A stretch of DNA of 64,000 bases from Saururus chinensis (GCA_035235625.1 CP141140.1:37087351-37151350), one strand, 5' to 3'; positions 1 to 13,190 are shown, numbered from the stretch's first letter. Program-made: numbers and translations. The notes: generated by a model not told the origin, from the sequence alone.

Positions 1-799
1 CAGTGGCGGCGTTGATAGCAAAAAAGGCGACCAAAAATATCGAACTGAGAGAGTCATTGTTGTCCCGAGGATTTTTAGAGATGCTGGAATTAATCTCGAT
101 AAGGTTAGATTAAATTCACTCAAACCATAAGACTGGGCACACTAGGGCGGCCGGACACAAGGTCATGCCAATAGAATTGGCAAAAGCCACTACAGAATGA
201 GGGGTAACTGATTGGAGGTCGGCCAACAGTTTAAAATACTTGGTTGGCCACAAAACATTAAAATGGACCACAGACTACATCCAATGGCAACATTTTCTCA
301 TCGTCGAAGCCTCACAAGATGGTGCAGGCTTGCTTGCATACACATGGACATAGGAGAGACGAAGGAGGGCTTTAACGGTCATATAGCCTAGTGGTAGTGT
401 CATTCCATAAACACACATTGAGGCACTAAGGCATGGTGTAGGTGGCTGACAAAGGTGGCATCATTTCTAAATGCTACCCACAACCAAATCATCATACGGA
501 CAGCCATGCATCAAGCACGGCTTATGGTGGAAGATATGGGTATGACATCGATCGAGCCTTCAATGGCTAAGTCCAATGGTTGACAACATTACTTCCCCTT
601 GGAAGATTTGAAATTCGGGAACTCTTTCCCATAAGTTTTTGGGTTGTGCATAACAAAAGTGGGGGTTAGAGCTGGAATTGGGCCAAAATTATTGGCCCTT
701 GATGTCACTGGATCGGGGCAAAACCCACATCAGTAGAACATAATACCCAAGTCCATGCAACGTCAGGCGGGACACTGGGTTGGCCTTAGGTTGGGGTGG
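1..799. other. Unassigned DNA, no gene recognised
   Basis: I see no open frame with protein-like character and no recognisable repeat boundary. The sequence is moderately GC-rich compared with the AT-rich DNA after 1,800, so it may be the older outer part of the repeat region that follows. No function can be assigned. Confidence 0.3.
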
Positions 800-1740
800 G
801 TCACTCGACAGCGGTCAAAGGCACACCCCGAAGTTTAGGGGAGTTTGGTGTGTATGCAGAAGACGTGCAAAGGAGGCTGGGAGGGGCAGCAGTTTAGTCC
901 AAGGCGGCGGCCTTGCTGTCGCCGGTCCGGGAGAAGGCTTACAGCCGAAGATCAGCAGCACAGTGCTTCACAATACATCGGAATGGGAAAAAGAGGAAAT
1001 CATCATCCCGTTCAAAATAGGGCTGAGGGGGCTGAGTGAGGTGGCGGCTAGGGCGGTAGTCTTGTCATTGCCAGGCTAGGGGATGGCCAATGGCCAGTTG
1101 CAGTGGCTGGCCACTGGTGGCACAAACGGCGACCACAATGAAAACTTATGACAAAAATCTATGGATGGGGGAAAATTCTATCTGGATCGGCATCGTGCAA
1201 AGGACGCTAAGGGAGGTGGTTGCTGGGGTGGCATCCTTGTTGTCTCTGGACCGAGGGAAGGCCAAAGGCCAATCAATGGTGGCCGGCCACCGGCAGCATA
1301 GCCGGTGGCCACAACACACAAAGTATAGAAATAGAACAAAAAATGGGAAAATTATTCTATCCAGACCCGAAAAAAGGAGGGGTCACAGTTCGGGGAGGCA
1401 GCAGTCTAGGCCATGGGGTGGTGGCCTTGTCATCACCGGGTCGAAAGAGAGCCAGAGGTCCAACGGTGGTAACCAGTGACCAGCGGCACAGCCGTATGTT
1501 GTAATGAACAAAAAACAAAAAAAAAACAGAGGCAGAACAATTTTTACCTCACGGTGGGGAGGTTGGGACGGAGGTGGTCGGAGGTCACATTAGCCGGGGC
1601 GGAGCTGTGGCAACAATTTGGAACCCATGCAATGGCGGTGGTGGCAAATCAGGTAAAAATAGCAGTTCACGAACCGAAATGGGGTGGAAGGAAAAGAGCG
1701 TCAGCAGGCAGCAGGGAGGCCGGGACGGAGGGTCCCGTGT
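800..1740. repeat. Degenerate tandem repeats, about 180-bp period
   Basis: Related blocks recur. GCAGCAGTTTAG followed by GGCGGCGGCCTTG (from about 887) matches GCAGCAGTCTAG followed by GGTGGTGGCCTTG (from about 1,399). An A-rich block of the type GGGAAAATTATTCTATCC recurs near 981, 1,163, 1,336 and 1,520. The spacing is about 173 to 185 bp, giving roughly four decayed units. The short overlapping frames here (around 99 to 129 codons) are by-products of G-rich, stop-poor repeats and resemble no known family. The region could be part of an old LTR; no termini were found. Confidence 0.45.
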
Positions 1741-4015
1741 CTCATCTGATTTTCACGCCAAAAAATTTCTATGATGCTTCGAGGCCCATGACCTGCGACT
1801 AAATGTCATTCCTAACTCTTACGGTCTCGAATATTACGAATACGGATATGCCAAAGCGTCAAATTTCTTCATCGACAAATGCGAGCAGAAACTGCAGAAC
1901 ATTGCAGAAATTTACAAAAAATAATAAAAATATGCAAAAAAATCGGGAATGTTACAATCATTTGCATAGTTGGAAAATAATCCTCATTCAAAAACCTGTT
2001 AAAGTCCAAAAAGATGAGGTTCTTGCTCTCGAATCCACCATTTGCACCAACTATGAGCAGTTTTGCTTCCTTGTCTTCTCTTTTACGACTCTTGAGTAGA
2101 AGATGGTCAAGATGCACACAACTCCTATCATGCTACTTCAAAAATCGATCTATGGAGAACCATTTAGGACTTACATTCATGTATAATGATAGATGTGCCT
2201 TTGGATTGGAAGTGGAAGAGTGGGCATGAGTCCATCTACATTAATGACATTTTGTATATGAGTCTGTTTTTGGCCGTATCATGGGCTTGCAAAGGGACTT
2301 GTTTCCCATACAAAAAATGTTGTGTATTTATGTTTTCTTTTTCTTTTCAATTATATATTTCCATCACATCTCAATTATACTATTAGTTTATAGTTGTCAT
2401 TTGGAGTTGTGTAATGAATTTGTTTTATTATATTTTCTTTGTGCAATAGTTTGAACTATTAACATATATTTCCCATGAGGAGCATTTGTGGCCAATTTTT
2501 TTTTCCTATGGTTTGCTATTTAAAATGATAATTTGTATTGGAGTGTTCTAGAGATGGGTAGTGGGAGTCAAGAGAGAACACCTTAATGAGACAGTGGATC
2601 TACTACCTATTAGTACTACTTACCTTTTTATTGAGAAGTTATGGTTGGCATGCAATTAGAGTAATGTTGGGTTTAGGAACCATGAATGGAAAGATTGGTG
2701 AGATTAAATACTGAATAATATTTTGGGTACTATTCTTTGTGTTGTTCTATAATACTCTATGTTACAACGTAATTTATTGCATAATGGTTTGTTTTTTAGA
2801 ACTTTACAAAGCCTATTGGGATGATTAATCATGTTAGTGCATGTAAAGTTGTTAATGTGGTTGTTGGTCTAGAAATTATAGTGATGGATTTTTGAGATTT
2901 TTTTCCATCCATATATTTGCACATCTTAATGGTTAGATATGCTATTGAGTTGTGGTGAATTAGTAACACTCAATTAAAAATAAAAAATCTATTAATTCTT
3001 CTTGTGTGGTGTTAGTGAATTATAATCCGTGTGTGAAAATGTATCATATTATTGGTATGTGTAAATTATTTGAATGTGGTTATTCCCTCTAATTAATATT
3101 CAGCAGTTTGTAAAGTAGTAATATAAACAATGGTATTGATTGGGAGGCAAAGTTCAATTTGTCTTTTAGATGTTTTCATTAAAATAAAAATTACATGTTT
3201 TACCTCAAAATGCCTTATGTAGGCACTACTAGATTGTCCTAATGGAAATATTCATGTGTGTCATCAGGCATGGTGAATTGGTGATGAGAATACAAGTTTC
3301 ATGTCAGTATCTATGAAATATAGTTGATTATTTAGGGTCAATGTGTGCAAATTTGAAAGTTTTTGGTGAGATACACTTTCGAGCTGATATCTTAATCATG
3401 TGATTGGATAAGGGTGATAGAAATATGCATGTACTCTTAGTTTATGTCTTCTTGTGTTAATGCTATTATGTGGTTTTATATTTCCATTACATTTAGATTT
3501 CCTTGTCATATTTGTTCCAACTTTTATTAATAGATAATTTATAGTTTTAATGGGTGATAAGATTCTAATAAAAGTTATGAATTTTCTTATGTCTCATATA
3601 ATGAAATTTCTCTATTAGACAGATATAAAACAATCAAGCTATTGAGACATTGAGAAGCATATCTTTTTTGAAAAAGTGATAGCCTTGGCATGGGAATTAT
3701 TTTGAATTATCTCCACCACCAATTGTTTCCCGTATTTTTTTCACCTAGTAGCACTACTATATGTGATAGTTACATTTTCTTAATTAAGCTATTAAAGAAG
3801 AAGAAGAAGATGGAGAGATTAAGAAGAGTGGAAGAAGTAGACGATGAAGAGAGGAGGAAGAAACTCTTCTTATCTCTTGGACTATTGGTTATAAAGCCTT
3901 TGGACTATCTTGTATTGAGGTGCCTTTTGAATTGGATTTTCTTGTTGCTTCTCAGAGGAGGGTTGTATTCTTGTTTTCTCTTTGTATTCCTCCTTGTTTG
4001 TGTTCATCATGAATT
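1741..4015. other. AT-rich intergenic DNA
   Basis: No gene or transposon was recognised. The only notable stretch is purine-rich with AAG runs at about 3,796-3,885; a similar purine-rich stretch lies beyond the solo LTR at about 6,690-6,780. The two were neighbours before the LTR element inserted. Confidence 0.35.
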
Positions 4016-4020
4016 TTTTG

Positions 4021-6677
4021 TGTAACAGCCCAGGTTTTCATTCATATAGACATGAAGCAATGCAAACTCAGGGTGGTACTTTGCAGAAATAAACATCTCA
4101 CCACATTAATAATTCACCTAATAAAGCAAAATATCATTATTCCAAGATCTGGGTTCTGCCAAGTGCAAGTACCTTAACACAATAAAATAGCATGATCTAA
4201 AATCTTATGGCAACACAGTGACTAATTATAGTTCAGCATAATAATAGAAACTAAAATCCTACTAATTACAGAAAATCTACCCTTCCAACTCTGAGCAACT
4301 TTTGGTAAGAAAGACCTACTAATATGTGTCTGGTGTTGATTCTGCATCAAAAGATGCATGAGTATTTATACAAATACTCATTAGGTGGCATGAAAAACCA
4401 CTCACAATCAAGAGGTTAAGATGATGCATATATATATATATATATATAGCAAGAATCCATAGGTAATAGACATGCAGAATATCAATAAATAGCGACACAT
4501 GTAAAGTAATATACAGAGCACTGTATAGAACATAACTCTAAACATGGGCTGACCTTTAACCAATGAAGACCAATACAATGTGCAAAACAAAGGACACTGT
4601 TCAGGAAACAATAGACTAATTGTTACCTACAAATATCGACTCCCATTCAAATGAGTACTGCATACTAGCAGGGAATTTCTAACATCTCTAGAGATCCACT
4701 TGATTAGCCATGGGCCTAGAAATATAGGTACCAGTTGTACTCATGGACACACTGGTTGGAGGTAGTTGAGCCTTCCATGATGCTCAAAAACCTAGTTTGT
4801 GCATTTGCTCAAAGAGCAGGGAACCAATGTCCCAAAGGTGCGGACACCACATGGGTATGAAAATTACCGTCATGGCTATTACTGTGAATTTACATGACTC
4901 TGACTCAGCATTTGATATGATACAACCACATGAGGTAAAATGATTGAAACTAATCACAACATATCATGGATGAACTCAATTGACAAAATCAACATGATAG
5001 CATACAACACTAAGGCTAAGACAAGACTATGAGATGCATCAAAACAACTAATTAGGCATGTGCTGAAATGAACCCATCATATCAAAAACATAATGACTTG
5101 AATTAGGGCTGAAGTGCCCTAATTAATTTAGCAACCTATCACATCAATTCAGGTTGAAATAACTAGCAACAAACAACATGATATGACAATGAAGTAAGGC
5201 TATCATAACCTACATCATTCCACATGATCATAACTCAAGTAATGATGACATGACCAAATGCATTTAGCATGACATAACCCTAAACATGGCTGAAATAAGA
5301 ATACTAATTTCAATATGAAATAAACATGAATTAAGGCAAACCTAGATGGTTAAACTCAGCATGGTTCAAACATGGAATAGGGAAAACCTAGATGGATAAA
5401 CTCAACATGATTTAAGCATAAATCAGGGTACATATGAGTGGTTAAACTCAGCATGGGTCAAGCATAAATCAGGTACATATGTGTGATTAAACTCAGCATG
5501 GGTCAAGCATAAATTAGGTACATATGTGTGATTAAACTCAGCATGGATCAAGTGCAAATCAGGGTACATATGAGTGATTATACTCAGCATGAATCAAGTA
5601 TGAATTAGGGTACAAATAAGAGATAATTCTCAACATGAATCAAGCATGAATTAGGGTACAAATAAGAGATAATACTCAGCATTAATCAAGCATTAATCAG
5701 GGTACAATTAAGAGATAATTCTCAGCATGAATTAGGGTACAATTAAGAGATAATTCTCAGCATGAATCAAGCATAAATCAGGGTACAAATAAGAGATAAT
5801 ACTGAGCATGAATCAAGCATGAATCAGGGTACAATTAAAAGATAATTTTCAGCATGAATCAGGGTACAGATAAGAGATAATTCTTAACATAACTTAGGCA
5901 CAAATCAGGGTATATATGGGGGATAAAACTCAGCATGACCTAGGCATGGATTAGGGCATAACATGGGGAACAAACTCAGCACATGAGGGGTCAGCCTAGG
6001 CAAGGAATCACCATCAAACCCTAATGACTAGGAGTGTAAAAAGTGCATCTACCTCAATCAGCCCACTTCAAACCCTTGTTCATATGTCTTTTGCCATTCA
6101 ATTTACTCCAAAAAGGTGGTCACTTTCCCCTTATTGGCTGCTGGTCGTGGAGGACCTTGATGGGAGAAGAAAGAGAAGGGGAGAGAGGGGAGGACAAACT
6201 AGCAAAAAAAAACTAGGGTCTACCCCCCTCTTTCCTTTTATAAAAACCCTACTCTATTTTCTAGGGTTTTGGGCCAATGGGAGTGCTGGACCAAAGTGGG
6301 TGGACACATCCCCTTAGAATCCTAATTCCCCCTTCCTATAATCTAGGAACCCCTCTTAGAGCCCTCTCCAACCTCCCCCCTAGAAACTAAGGGCCACCTC
6401 CTACAAGTTAGGGGTTGCCCCCTCAACCTCTTTTAGCATAGTCCTCCCCACTTAGGACTTTCTTCCTCTTTCAAAATTCAATCCTAGTGGACCGGACCCC
6501 CATTATATTGGGTTGGGACCACTGAACCTCTTAACCCTAAGCGTCCATCTCCCTTCACACAAAGGTTGGACTAAAAACCCTAGTTGGTTCACCCTCATGC
6601 CAACATACGATTTGCAAACAATGCAACACACACACTCGTGAGTAAAAAAAAAATTACCGAGAATTTGCATTGTTACA
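4021..6677. mobile_element. Solo LTR, about 2.66 kb, with 5-bp target duplication
   Basis: The block starts TGTAACAGCCC and ends TTGTTACA, the TG...CA and TGTAAC/GTTACA ends common in long gypsy LTRs. It is flanked by TTTTG at 4,016-4,020 and TTTTG at 6,678-6,682, a 5-bp target duplication. No polyprotein lies on either side, so this is a solo LTR left by LTR-LTR recombination. The length fits Tekay/Del-type chromoviruses, which is an inference. The LTR holds a minisatellite (5,336-5,990), a short TA tract (4,428-4,448) and a TATA-like TTTTATAAAAACC near 6,235. The 97-codon frame at 6,024-6,317 lies inside it and is not considered a gene. Confidence 0.75.
5336..5990. repeat. Minisatellite of about 46-bp units inside the solo LTR
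   Basis: The unit contains CTCAGCATGAATCAAGCA followed by TAAATCAGGGTACA and AGAGATAAT. It recurs about 13 times with a period of about 45 to 55 bp and small changes. The two ends of the array are the most diverged, as expected for an array grown by unequal exchange or slippage. Confidence 0.85.
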
Positions 6678-6682
6678 TTTTG

Positions 6683-9600
6683 TTTGTGTATAAGAAGAAA
6701 AAGAAGAAGTTTGAAAAGAAGAAGATGTTCCACGAGAAGAATGAGAGTAGGAAGAAGGAAAAAAAAGTGAGGAGGAATAAGAACATATAACACAATTGTT
6801 GTTTGATGTTATATATTTTTTTATGTTTTTCTTACAACTTTCATAAGCTCATGGATAACTCTCTAAATGTGAATTGTACTATTATTTACTATTACTGATT
6901 AGGGCTAAAATTGGACAGGCCAGAACTAAGGTTGGGCTAGGCCTTCACTAGGACCCTAAAAGAGGCTCTCTGGCTTAGACATGCCTCAATAAGCAAGACG
7001 AACTGGAGGGTCATTTAGCTAGTTTATTTGCTTCCATATGAAATAGATCTATTTGCATTATTATTGTCCTTATGTCGTGCATTTAAACATATGTATGGAT
7101 ATGTCAGTATCTCTTTTTTATTTTATTTATTTATTTTATGTACTCCTATCTAAAATTAATTTCTCTATTTTTTTTTAAATAAACTAAAATTATTTCATTT
7201 TAGAAAACTGAATGGAGCCATTAATGTGGTATAGAAGAATTATTTTATTATCAACATTTAATACTACACTTTTGTCCCCTTTCGACATACATTTATTGAT
7301 ACTTTAATAAGTTTGACATGAGATATTAAATTTAAATAAAATAACTATACACACTTATGTGTGGGTTGGAGCATGTTGGCAGGCTTTTTGGCCTGTAGCC
7401 TATCCCAGGGTGCTTTACAAGCTTAATAATATCATCATGCAGATTTTATGTGCGTTTTACAAATATGCTTGAATGGTTGGAACTCTTCTTATGATTGCAA
7501 TAGGGTTGTATATGCAAAGCTAAATATGCTAAAAAATCACAATGATATTGTTTTAAGGATAGTGATATTTTTACACTTTATTTTTTTACACTATAAACTT
7601 ATATCACTTACGATTAGATAGAGAAAAGTGATTCTAATGTTGTTATATGGGACCCAACTTTCTTATTTAATCAAAGGTGGTGTAAGGTCTATAGCAGAGA
7701 GAAATAAGGATTAGGATTATTATTTTCTTTTTTTAAAAGCACACTTAGACACACTTCAAAGTCTTGTGAGATTGTTATATGGCTTAAAAAACATTTGTTC
7801 CTTTGACGGAGTTTATGCTCATGGTCATATAAAATGTGTATTAGCAATATAAAATTACCGCCAAGTTATCATGCATACAAGATAATTTTATCACCTATTT
7901 TTTTATTAAAAAATACATAATCAAAACAAAATGTACAATTCACATACGTCTTACTTGTATATATATATGAGGGCACATAAATTTTCCGGTTGCTTTTGAA
8001 CAATTTCGCTAAGCTTCCAGTTCGAATCCACCATCTCAAGGTAGTGAAGCCCACAACTATAAGAAAGAAATCAAGTTGCTATTTGAATAGAAGTTCGAGG
8101 AGCAGTCATGGGTAGGCCTTGTCAGTTTCTGAAAACTCTGGGCTTGTAAAATTGTCTGGTGGATCTCCCTAGCCATAGACTTTTGTCCAAAATAAAATAA
8201 AATAAAAGTTGGACATACAAAGACGACGGAAGTGCTCTTTTGTTTTTTTCCAACTTTGGTTTCTATTGGAATTAGTTGGGCTAGAACTAGTATGAATTGC
8301 TTAATAATGACTGTTTGTGTTTTCCTTTCCTTGTCTTTGCAGAAAGCGTTTTTGTAAGTTGGCAATCAGCAATGGAAAAATGGTTGATGTAAGTTAAAAT
8401 CTCCAATTTATTGATGACATAGTTTTTTATAATCTGTGTTTACAAGTTCACATGTGTTCGTGCAAGTCTATTGTGGGAAGTAACATTATATATGGTTGAT
8501 GCAAAGTAGTTTATTTAGGTGGTTATCATATAATTTTTTAAAAATGTGTATCAATATTTATATGATTAATTGTGAAAACTATGATTTATTCCACAGTTTA
8601 AAATTTCAAAGTTAGCAAATGTTGATCACAATTTTTTTTTCAAAACTCATAAACCTATATTCCATGCAAGCCAAAATAATATAACGAACCCAAATCCTAA
8701 TATATCGAATCCCATTTATAGGTGCTTGGGCACACACCAATACTTTTGGATTATGAAAGAGTTTTTAACTCTTCCCACGTAAAAAATACATGAGGCCCCT
8801 TAATCTATGAGATCCATGATGCACACTCTAGCATTAATATTAATATCGACACTAATGTATATTAATATATATATTATCTATTTTAAAAATAAACATCTCT
8901 TAAGCATTCTTTACATTAGACTCAAAATAAAGAGAATACATAAAATTTTTTTCCTTCTATCATATAGAATCACTAAATCAAGGGCTATGCCCTAAGCTTG
9001 AAAAAACTCTTCCTTTTCTTCTGGAACCAATAAATCAAGGGCAAGCTAGTTTTTTACTTAAAAACTTGCCAAATCAGTTTTCATGACTCACGTGATGAAC
9101 AGTGGGAACTGAGCCCAACCATTATCATCTCCGTCGGGAAAATTCTTTTTAATACCAACCCGACCCTGAAAATACGAAACTCATCAAATCGTGATTTGAC
9201 GGCAGGCTCGGTGCTAAGACACATATTGATTTTTTTCTACTTGAATTTACTTATGAAATAGACAACATTTTCTCCATTAAAACCTAAAACTTAAGATACA
9301 TAACCGAGAAATTAGCTAGTTTGAGTCTATTAGATGCTCTCCGTTTTGATACTTGCGATCAAAATATCAGCACTCGATTCGAATAAGACGCCAAGCAAGG
9401 CGTGCCCGCTTTTACTTTAGCTCCAAAGCCAAAAGCTGTTGACAACGGACCCACCACCCACCCACCCATCAATTCAATGGAACAAATACAGAGGTGAGCG
9501 GAGCAGATCCTGTCTCATCTCGTGGGAATGGACCCTAAACTTTTTTCACCAAAGTATCTACAGCAATCATCAAAATGCAGGAACTTAATTCTGTGATAAG

Positions 9601-9810
9601 GATCCCATTTCCAACGCTTGGGTTTATGCTTTTTGATTGTGTCTTTCAAATTTATTGGTAAGAAAATATAAAGGACAGTCAGTGCTTCAAAGATGTGCTT
9701 AGAATGTTTATTTCTTACAAGCATTTGTGCACCAAAAGGGTCTTTGGGTACCTATGAGAATGCTGAAACAAGGAATGCATGGACACATCAAAACATGAAA
9801 TTAATCAGGT
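6683..9810. other. AT-rich intergenic DNA without a recognised gene
   Basis: Several short open frames occur (for example 8,057-8,365 on the minus strand, 102 codons), but none shows family motifs, splice context or conserved neighbours. A T-rich imperfect inverted repeat occurs near 7,555-7,612. I see no supported gene. Confidence 0.35.
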
Positions 9811-9815
9811 TTTAA

Positions 9816-9859
9816 CCGCTGTTTTAAAACCAGGCCCGGCCGGCTTTTAAAACAGTGGC
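9816..9859. repeat. Short palindrome downstream of DIR1
   Basis: CCGCTGTTTTAAAA and TTTTAAAACAGTGGC face each other across a GC-rich loop containing GGCCCGGCCGGC. The stem is about 15 bp. It lies about 230 bp past the DIR1 stop codon, in the direction in which DIR1 transcription would run. It may be a MITE relic or a transcript-end hairpin. Confidence 0.55.
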
Positions 9860-10088
9860 TCTAACAAAGAAGAACACAAAAAATTTGGTTGAACAGTCAC
9901 CAAATGTTGTCAATAGCAACACAAGAGTGATGATAAGAAACTCAGAGCTGGCTACAAAAATTGCCCCATTTTAAATTATTGTACACTAATACACCTCAAA
10001 AGTCCCATCCAAAACACAAAACCAACTCAAAAAGCAAAGAAGGAAATAAAAAGAAGGAAAGAGGTAATGTTATCTGTCATGTGCACAA

Positions 10089-10652
10089 TCAGTAATGCAT
10101 GACATAGACATTATACTCAACGACGGCATCTCCTGTCTTGGGATCAAACATGTGTGTCCTAGCCTGAGCATACCCCCGGGCCCACCGGAACAGCCCGCTG
10201 CCGCCGATCACCGGCATTTCTCTGACCTCCGAGAAGACGGTGTTCCTGCCCATTATGCTGAGGGTGCTGCCGTTGTACTTGCCGGTCATGAAGGCAAAGT
10301 TCATAGTCATGAGCAGGCCAACCTGGTCCTGTGAGGCCGAAGCGTACATCCCCTGGGCCCTTCCGAGGAGTTTCGACTTCAGATCCGGCTCAGCCGTCAA
10401 CGGATCGTCGATCATAAACACCGTGCCGAAGCCGGTGGAGGAGATGTTGGCGGTGGGGCCACTGGCCACCTGAACGGCTGTGGGGTTGCGCCCACTGAAT
10501 ATGTCGTGCCAGTAGAATTTGAGATGACTGAGCTTCTCCTTCCGGTAGCCGAAGACTGGGTGGGGCTTGCTGGTGGCAGCCGAGGCGACAACGGCCATCA
10601 AGGCGAGGGAGAAGGCGAGGAGGACAGGTGAAGGAGACTTGGTGATGACCAT
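10089..10652 (-). CDS. Dirigent protein (DIR1), secreted
   Basis: A 187-residue, intron-free dirigent family protein. Dirigent proteins are extracellular beta-barrels without oxidase activity of their own; they steer the coupling of phenoxy radicals made by laccases or peroxidases, towards lignans or locally ordered lignin. Residues 1 to about 26 are a hydrophobic signal peptide. The family blocks follow: [15 protein letters not shown] near residue 50, GFGTVFMIDDPLT near 75, [18 protein letters not shown] near 98, [32 protein letters not shown], and a C-terminus ending YNVYVMHY. N-x-S/T sites are NIS and NGS. I chose the ATG at 10,652, in CCATGG context, because it aligns with DIR2 and puts the signal peptide first; an in-frame ATG at 10,700 would add 16 residues before it and lies within 15 bp of the TATA-like box. 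DIR1 and DIR2 are about 87 percent identical over the last 157 residues (21 differences). The subgroup resembles DIR-b/d types, by inference. Confidence 0.93.
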   Translation of the reverse strand: MVITKSPSPVLLAFSLALMAVVASAATSKPHPVFGYRKEKLSHLKFYWHDIFSGRNPTAVQVASGPTANISSTGFGTVFMIDDPLTAEPDLKSKLLGRAQGMYASASQDQVGLLMTMNFAFMTGKYNGSTLSIMGRNTVFSEVREMPVIGGSGLFRWARGYAQARTHMFDPKTGDAVVEYNVYVMHY

Positions 10653-10703
10653 GGTGAGTGCTTGTGACGGCCAGGGGGATGGTAGGCATATTCGTTTCAT
10701 GTT

Positions 10704-10713
10704 TTTTTATAGA
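10704..10713 (-). promoter_or_regulatory. Candidate TATA box of DIR1
   Basis: On the minus strand the sequence reads TCTATAAAAAAAC, about 52 to 60 bp upstream of the chosen ATG. This leaves room for a transcription start about 30 bp downstream and a short leader. It also argues against the ATG at 10,700. Confidence 0.6.
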
Positions 10714-10883
10714 TGGGCAGCGATCAAACACTGAGAGGTTATTTGAACTTTAATGATTGTTGGGAGTGGGGTAGGCAGAACGACTGACTTACTCCACCAA
10801 CTCTTTTCGACTTTTTTATATGTTATCACGTGGCACATATACGTAGCACTTACCAAAGATTAGTTATACTATCATTTTAGTGA

Positions 10884-11137
<254 letters not shown>

Positions 11138-11932
11138 TCTCAGAATACATTGTTAGTTATTTAACCTTAGTTATAAAAACTAGTCAAGTTAGACAAGTGC
11201 TTAAACAAAATGTCTCATATATATTTGTAAGACAAAAAATAGCCCTACTTACAGGGTTTTGCCCGTATATGTGCCATGAAAAGATAATAATAAACCCAAC
11301 CAAGCACAAAACCAAACAACCACTACATCTTATCATCTTCGCTCGATTCCCTACTCCAACTAATCTAAGCCCATATATGTTGCTGCACTTCTATTAGCAT
11401 TGGCATCCCCTCATCAACTTATCCCTTTAGCACTAGTGGCGAGTCTCTTTTTTCCTTTCATAACCTATGTAATCTACTCACTGAAGCGAAAAACCAAAAA
11501 AGATAACCTTTTTTATCCATTGCCAGTAGGTCAGTCGGCGCCTACCTCTAGCCCCTCTAACTTTAGCTAGCTGGAGTTCGCACCTAACGCTCTAAAATCT
11601 TAGTTCTATTTCTATGAAAGAACATAAAATCATGAAAAGAGATAGGTTTTCATCATTAGTTCTCTACGAATGTCAATGCAAGGCTAACAACAAGAAAGGT
11701 ACGATTTTTACTCATATTTAGGTATTTTTTGGGTGTCGTTTGTTGCATGCACTGAATAATGTTAAATTTATAGATGAATATGGTGTGATTTTATAGTAGA
11801 AGCATGTTAAAATTTGCATGTGTGGTGACTTTTTTGGGTTAGGTGGGGCGGGGGTTAGAATCGTTACATGACTAAGCCATTTGCCGACTTCCAACTGGGC
11901 TGACTGGACTGACTAAATTTGATATGATTGAT
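11138..11932. other. Intergenic DNA, no gene recognised
   Basis: No gene, repeat unit or element terminus was seen between the MITE and the PIF-like element. The 87-codon frame at 11,134-11,397 has no recognisable motif. Confidence 0.35.
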
Positions 11933-12284
11933 TTAGGGGCTGTTTGAGTGTGGAATTAATTTGCTAGTGAATCAGAATTTTTTGAAATTAATTCATTCGA
12001 TTCAATATAGAAACAGAATTTAGTTTGGGTATGGAATTTTTTAGATGGAATCACGTTTGGATAGAGAATTGTGTTTAAGATAAAATCTTTAGAATTTTTA
12101 GGTAAATTGACAAATATACCCTTTGAATGGAATTGTTTTGATAGAATCATGTTTGGGTAAGGAATCTGTGTATTTTTTAGAATTATTGAATTTATGAAAA
12201 AATTACAAATATAGTCTTGGTTTATGCATTGTACGCGGTTAGTGGCATTATCACTAAACCCTAAACCCTATAACATTATCGCTA

Positions 12285-12750
12285 CAACGCTATATTGGCA
12301 TGTACTGTATCGATATGGTAGATACATATCGACATGTTATCAATTTATTATTTATTATATTTATAAAAATACTTTAAAAAATTATACGACAGGGACACAT
12401 AGCAATAACGCGTGTTTCCGGTTTGTGTATTTTTTGGAATTAAAAAATCAATTGTAGAAGTACAAGAGGCATTATGCTTATCCTTAAACATTCTTTTATG
12501 GCTTTGATGGGCCCATGGAAATCCATACCAGCCGATACGAGTGCCTATCGGTCGTACATACCCGTATCGGTTGAGACCGATATGGTACGGATATAGGGGT
12601 GATACACCTCACGTAAAAATAAACATGTATCAGCTGTATTGGCTTGTACTGCATCGATACAATAGATATGCATTAACATTTTATTAATTTATTGTATTTA
12701 AAAAAAATATTTAAAAAAAATTATACAACAGAGACATGTAGCAATAACAA
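12285..12750. repeat. Direct repeat pair inside the PIF-like element
   Basis: A block at about 12,288-12,405 (TATTGGCATGTACTGTATCG ... TTATACGACAGGGACACATAGC) recurs in decayed form at about 12,635-12,745, spaced about 340 bp. Between them lie several TATCGGT and CGATAC motifs like those in the element at 30,149-30,871. Just before the pair, at about 12,256-12,270, two copies of the telomere-type heptamer CCCTAAA occur in tandem. Confidence 0.6.
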
Positions 12751-12767
12751 TACAACGCTGTACTGGC

Positions 12768-13190
12768 CCCACGTAGTGATAATGTTACGTTGTAGCGATA
12801 ATGCTACATTGTTGTATCGATAATGATATATCGTTGTAGTGATAATTTTACATCATTGTAGTGATATTTTTACAAAATTACAACAATAACGATACATCCT
12901 TGTAGCAGTAATGCTACATTGTTGTAGTGATATTACTACAACATTTAAGCGATATTGCTCCAACATTGCAGCAATAACGATATGTTGTTATAGCAATAAC
13001 GATACATCATTGTAGCGACAATGATACATCGTTGTAGCGATATTACTACAACGTTGCAATAATAATGCTACATCGTCGTAGCGATAATGTTATACTTTAT
13101 TGGCAATATTACCACAATGTTGTAGTAATAATGATACAACATAATAGTGCGTATAAGTGATATTACTATAATGTTATAGCGATAATACTA
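12768..13190. repeat. Array of short GATAATGCTACATTGTTGTAG-like units
   Basis: Units of about 20 to 26 bp built on GATAATGCTACATCGTTGTA and its partial reverse form (TTACTACAACGTTGCAATAA) alternate more than 15 times. Because units appear in both orientations, a transcript could fold into many short stems. No protein coding is visible. Confidence 0.75.

Noticed and set aside
780-1802. Several overlapping plus-strand open frames of 64 to 129 codons
   Set aside because: They lie in degenerate G-rich tandem repeats, overlap in all frames and show no family motifs.
8057-8365. 102-codon minus-strand frame
   Set aside because: No recognisable domain, no splice or promoter context, AT-rich surroundings; evidence too thin for a gene call.
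10653-10700. Upstream in-frame ATG that would extend DIR1 by 16 residues
   Set aside because: It would put non-hydrophobic residues before the signal peptide, it lies within 15 bp of the TATA-like box, and DIR2 has no counterpart.
12252-12270. CCCTAAA heptamers as a telomere or interstitial telomere array
   Set aside because: Only two copies; too short to mean more than chance.
12768-13190. Regular short repeats resembling a CRISPR
   Set aside because: No constant repeat with unique spacers, units vary and occur in both orientations, and the context is plant DNA.
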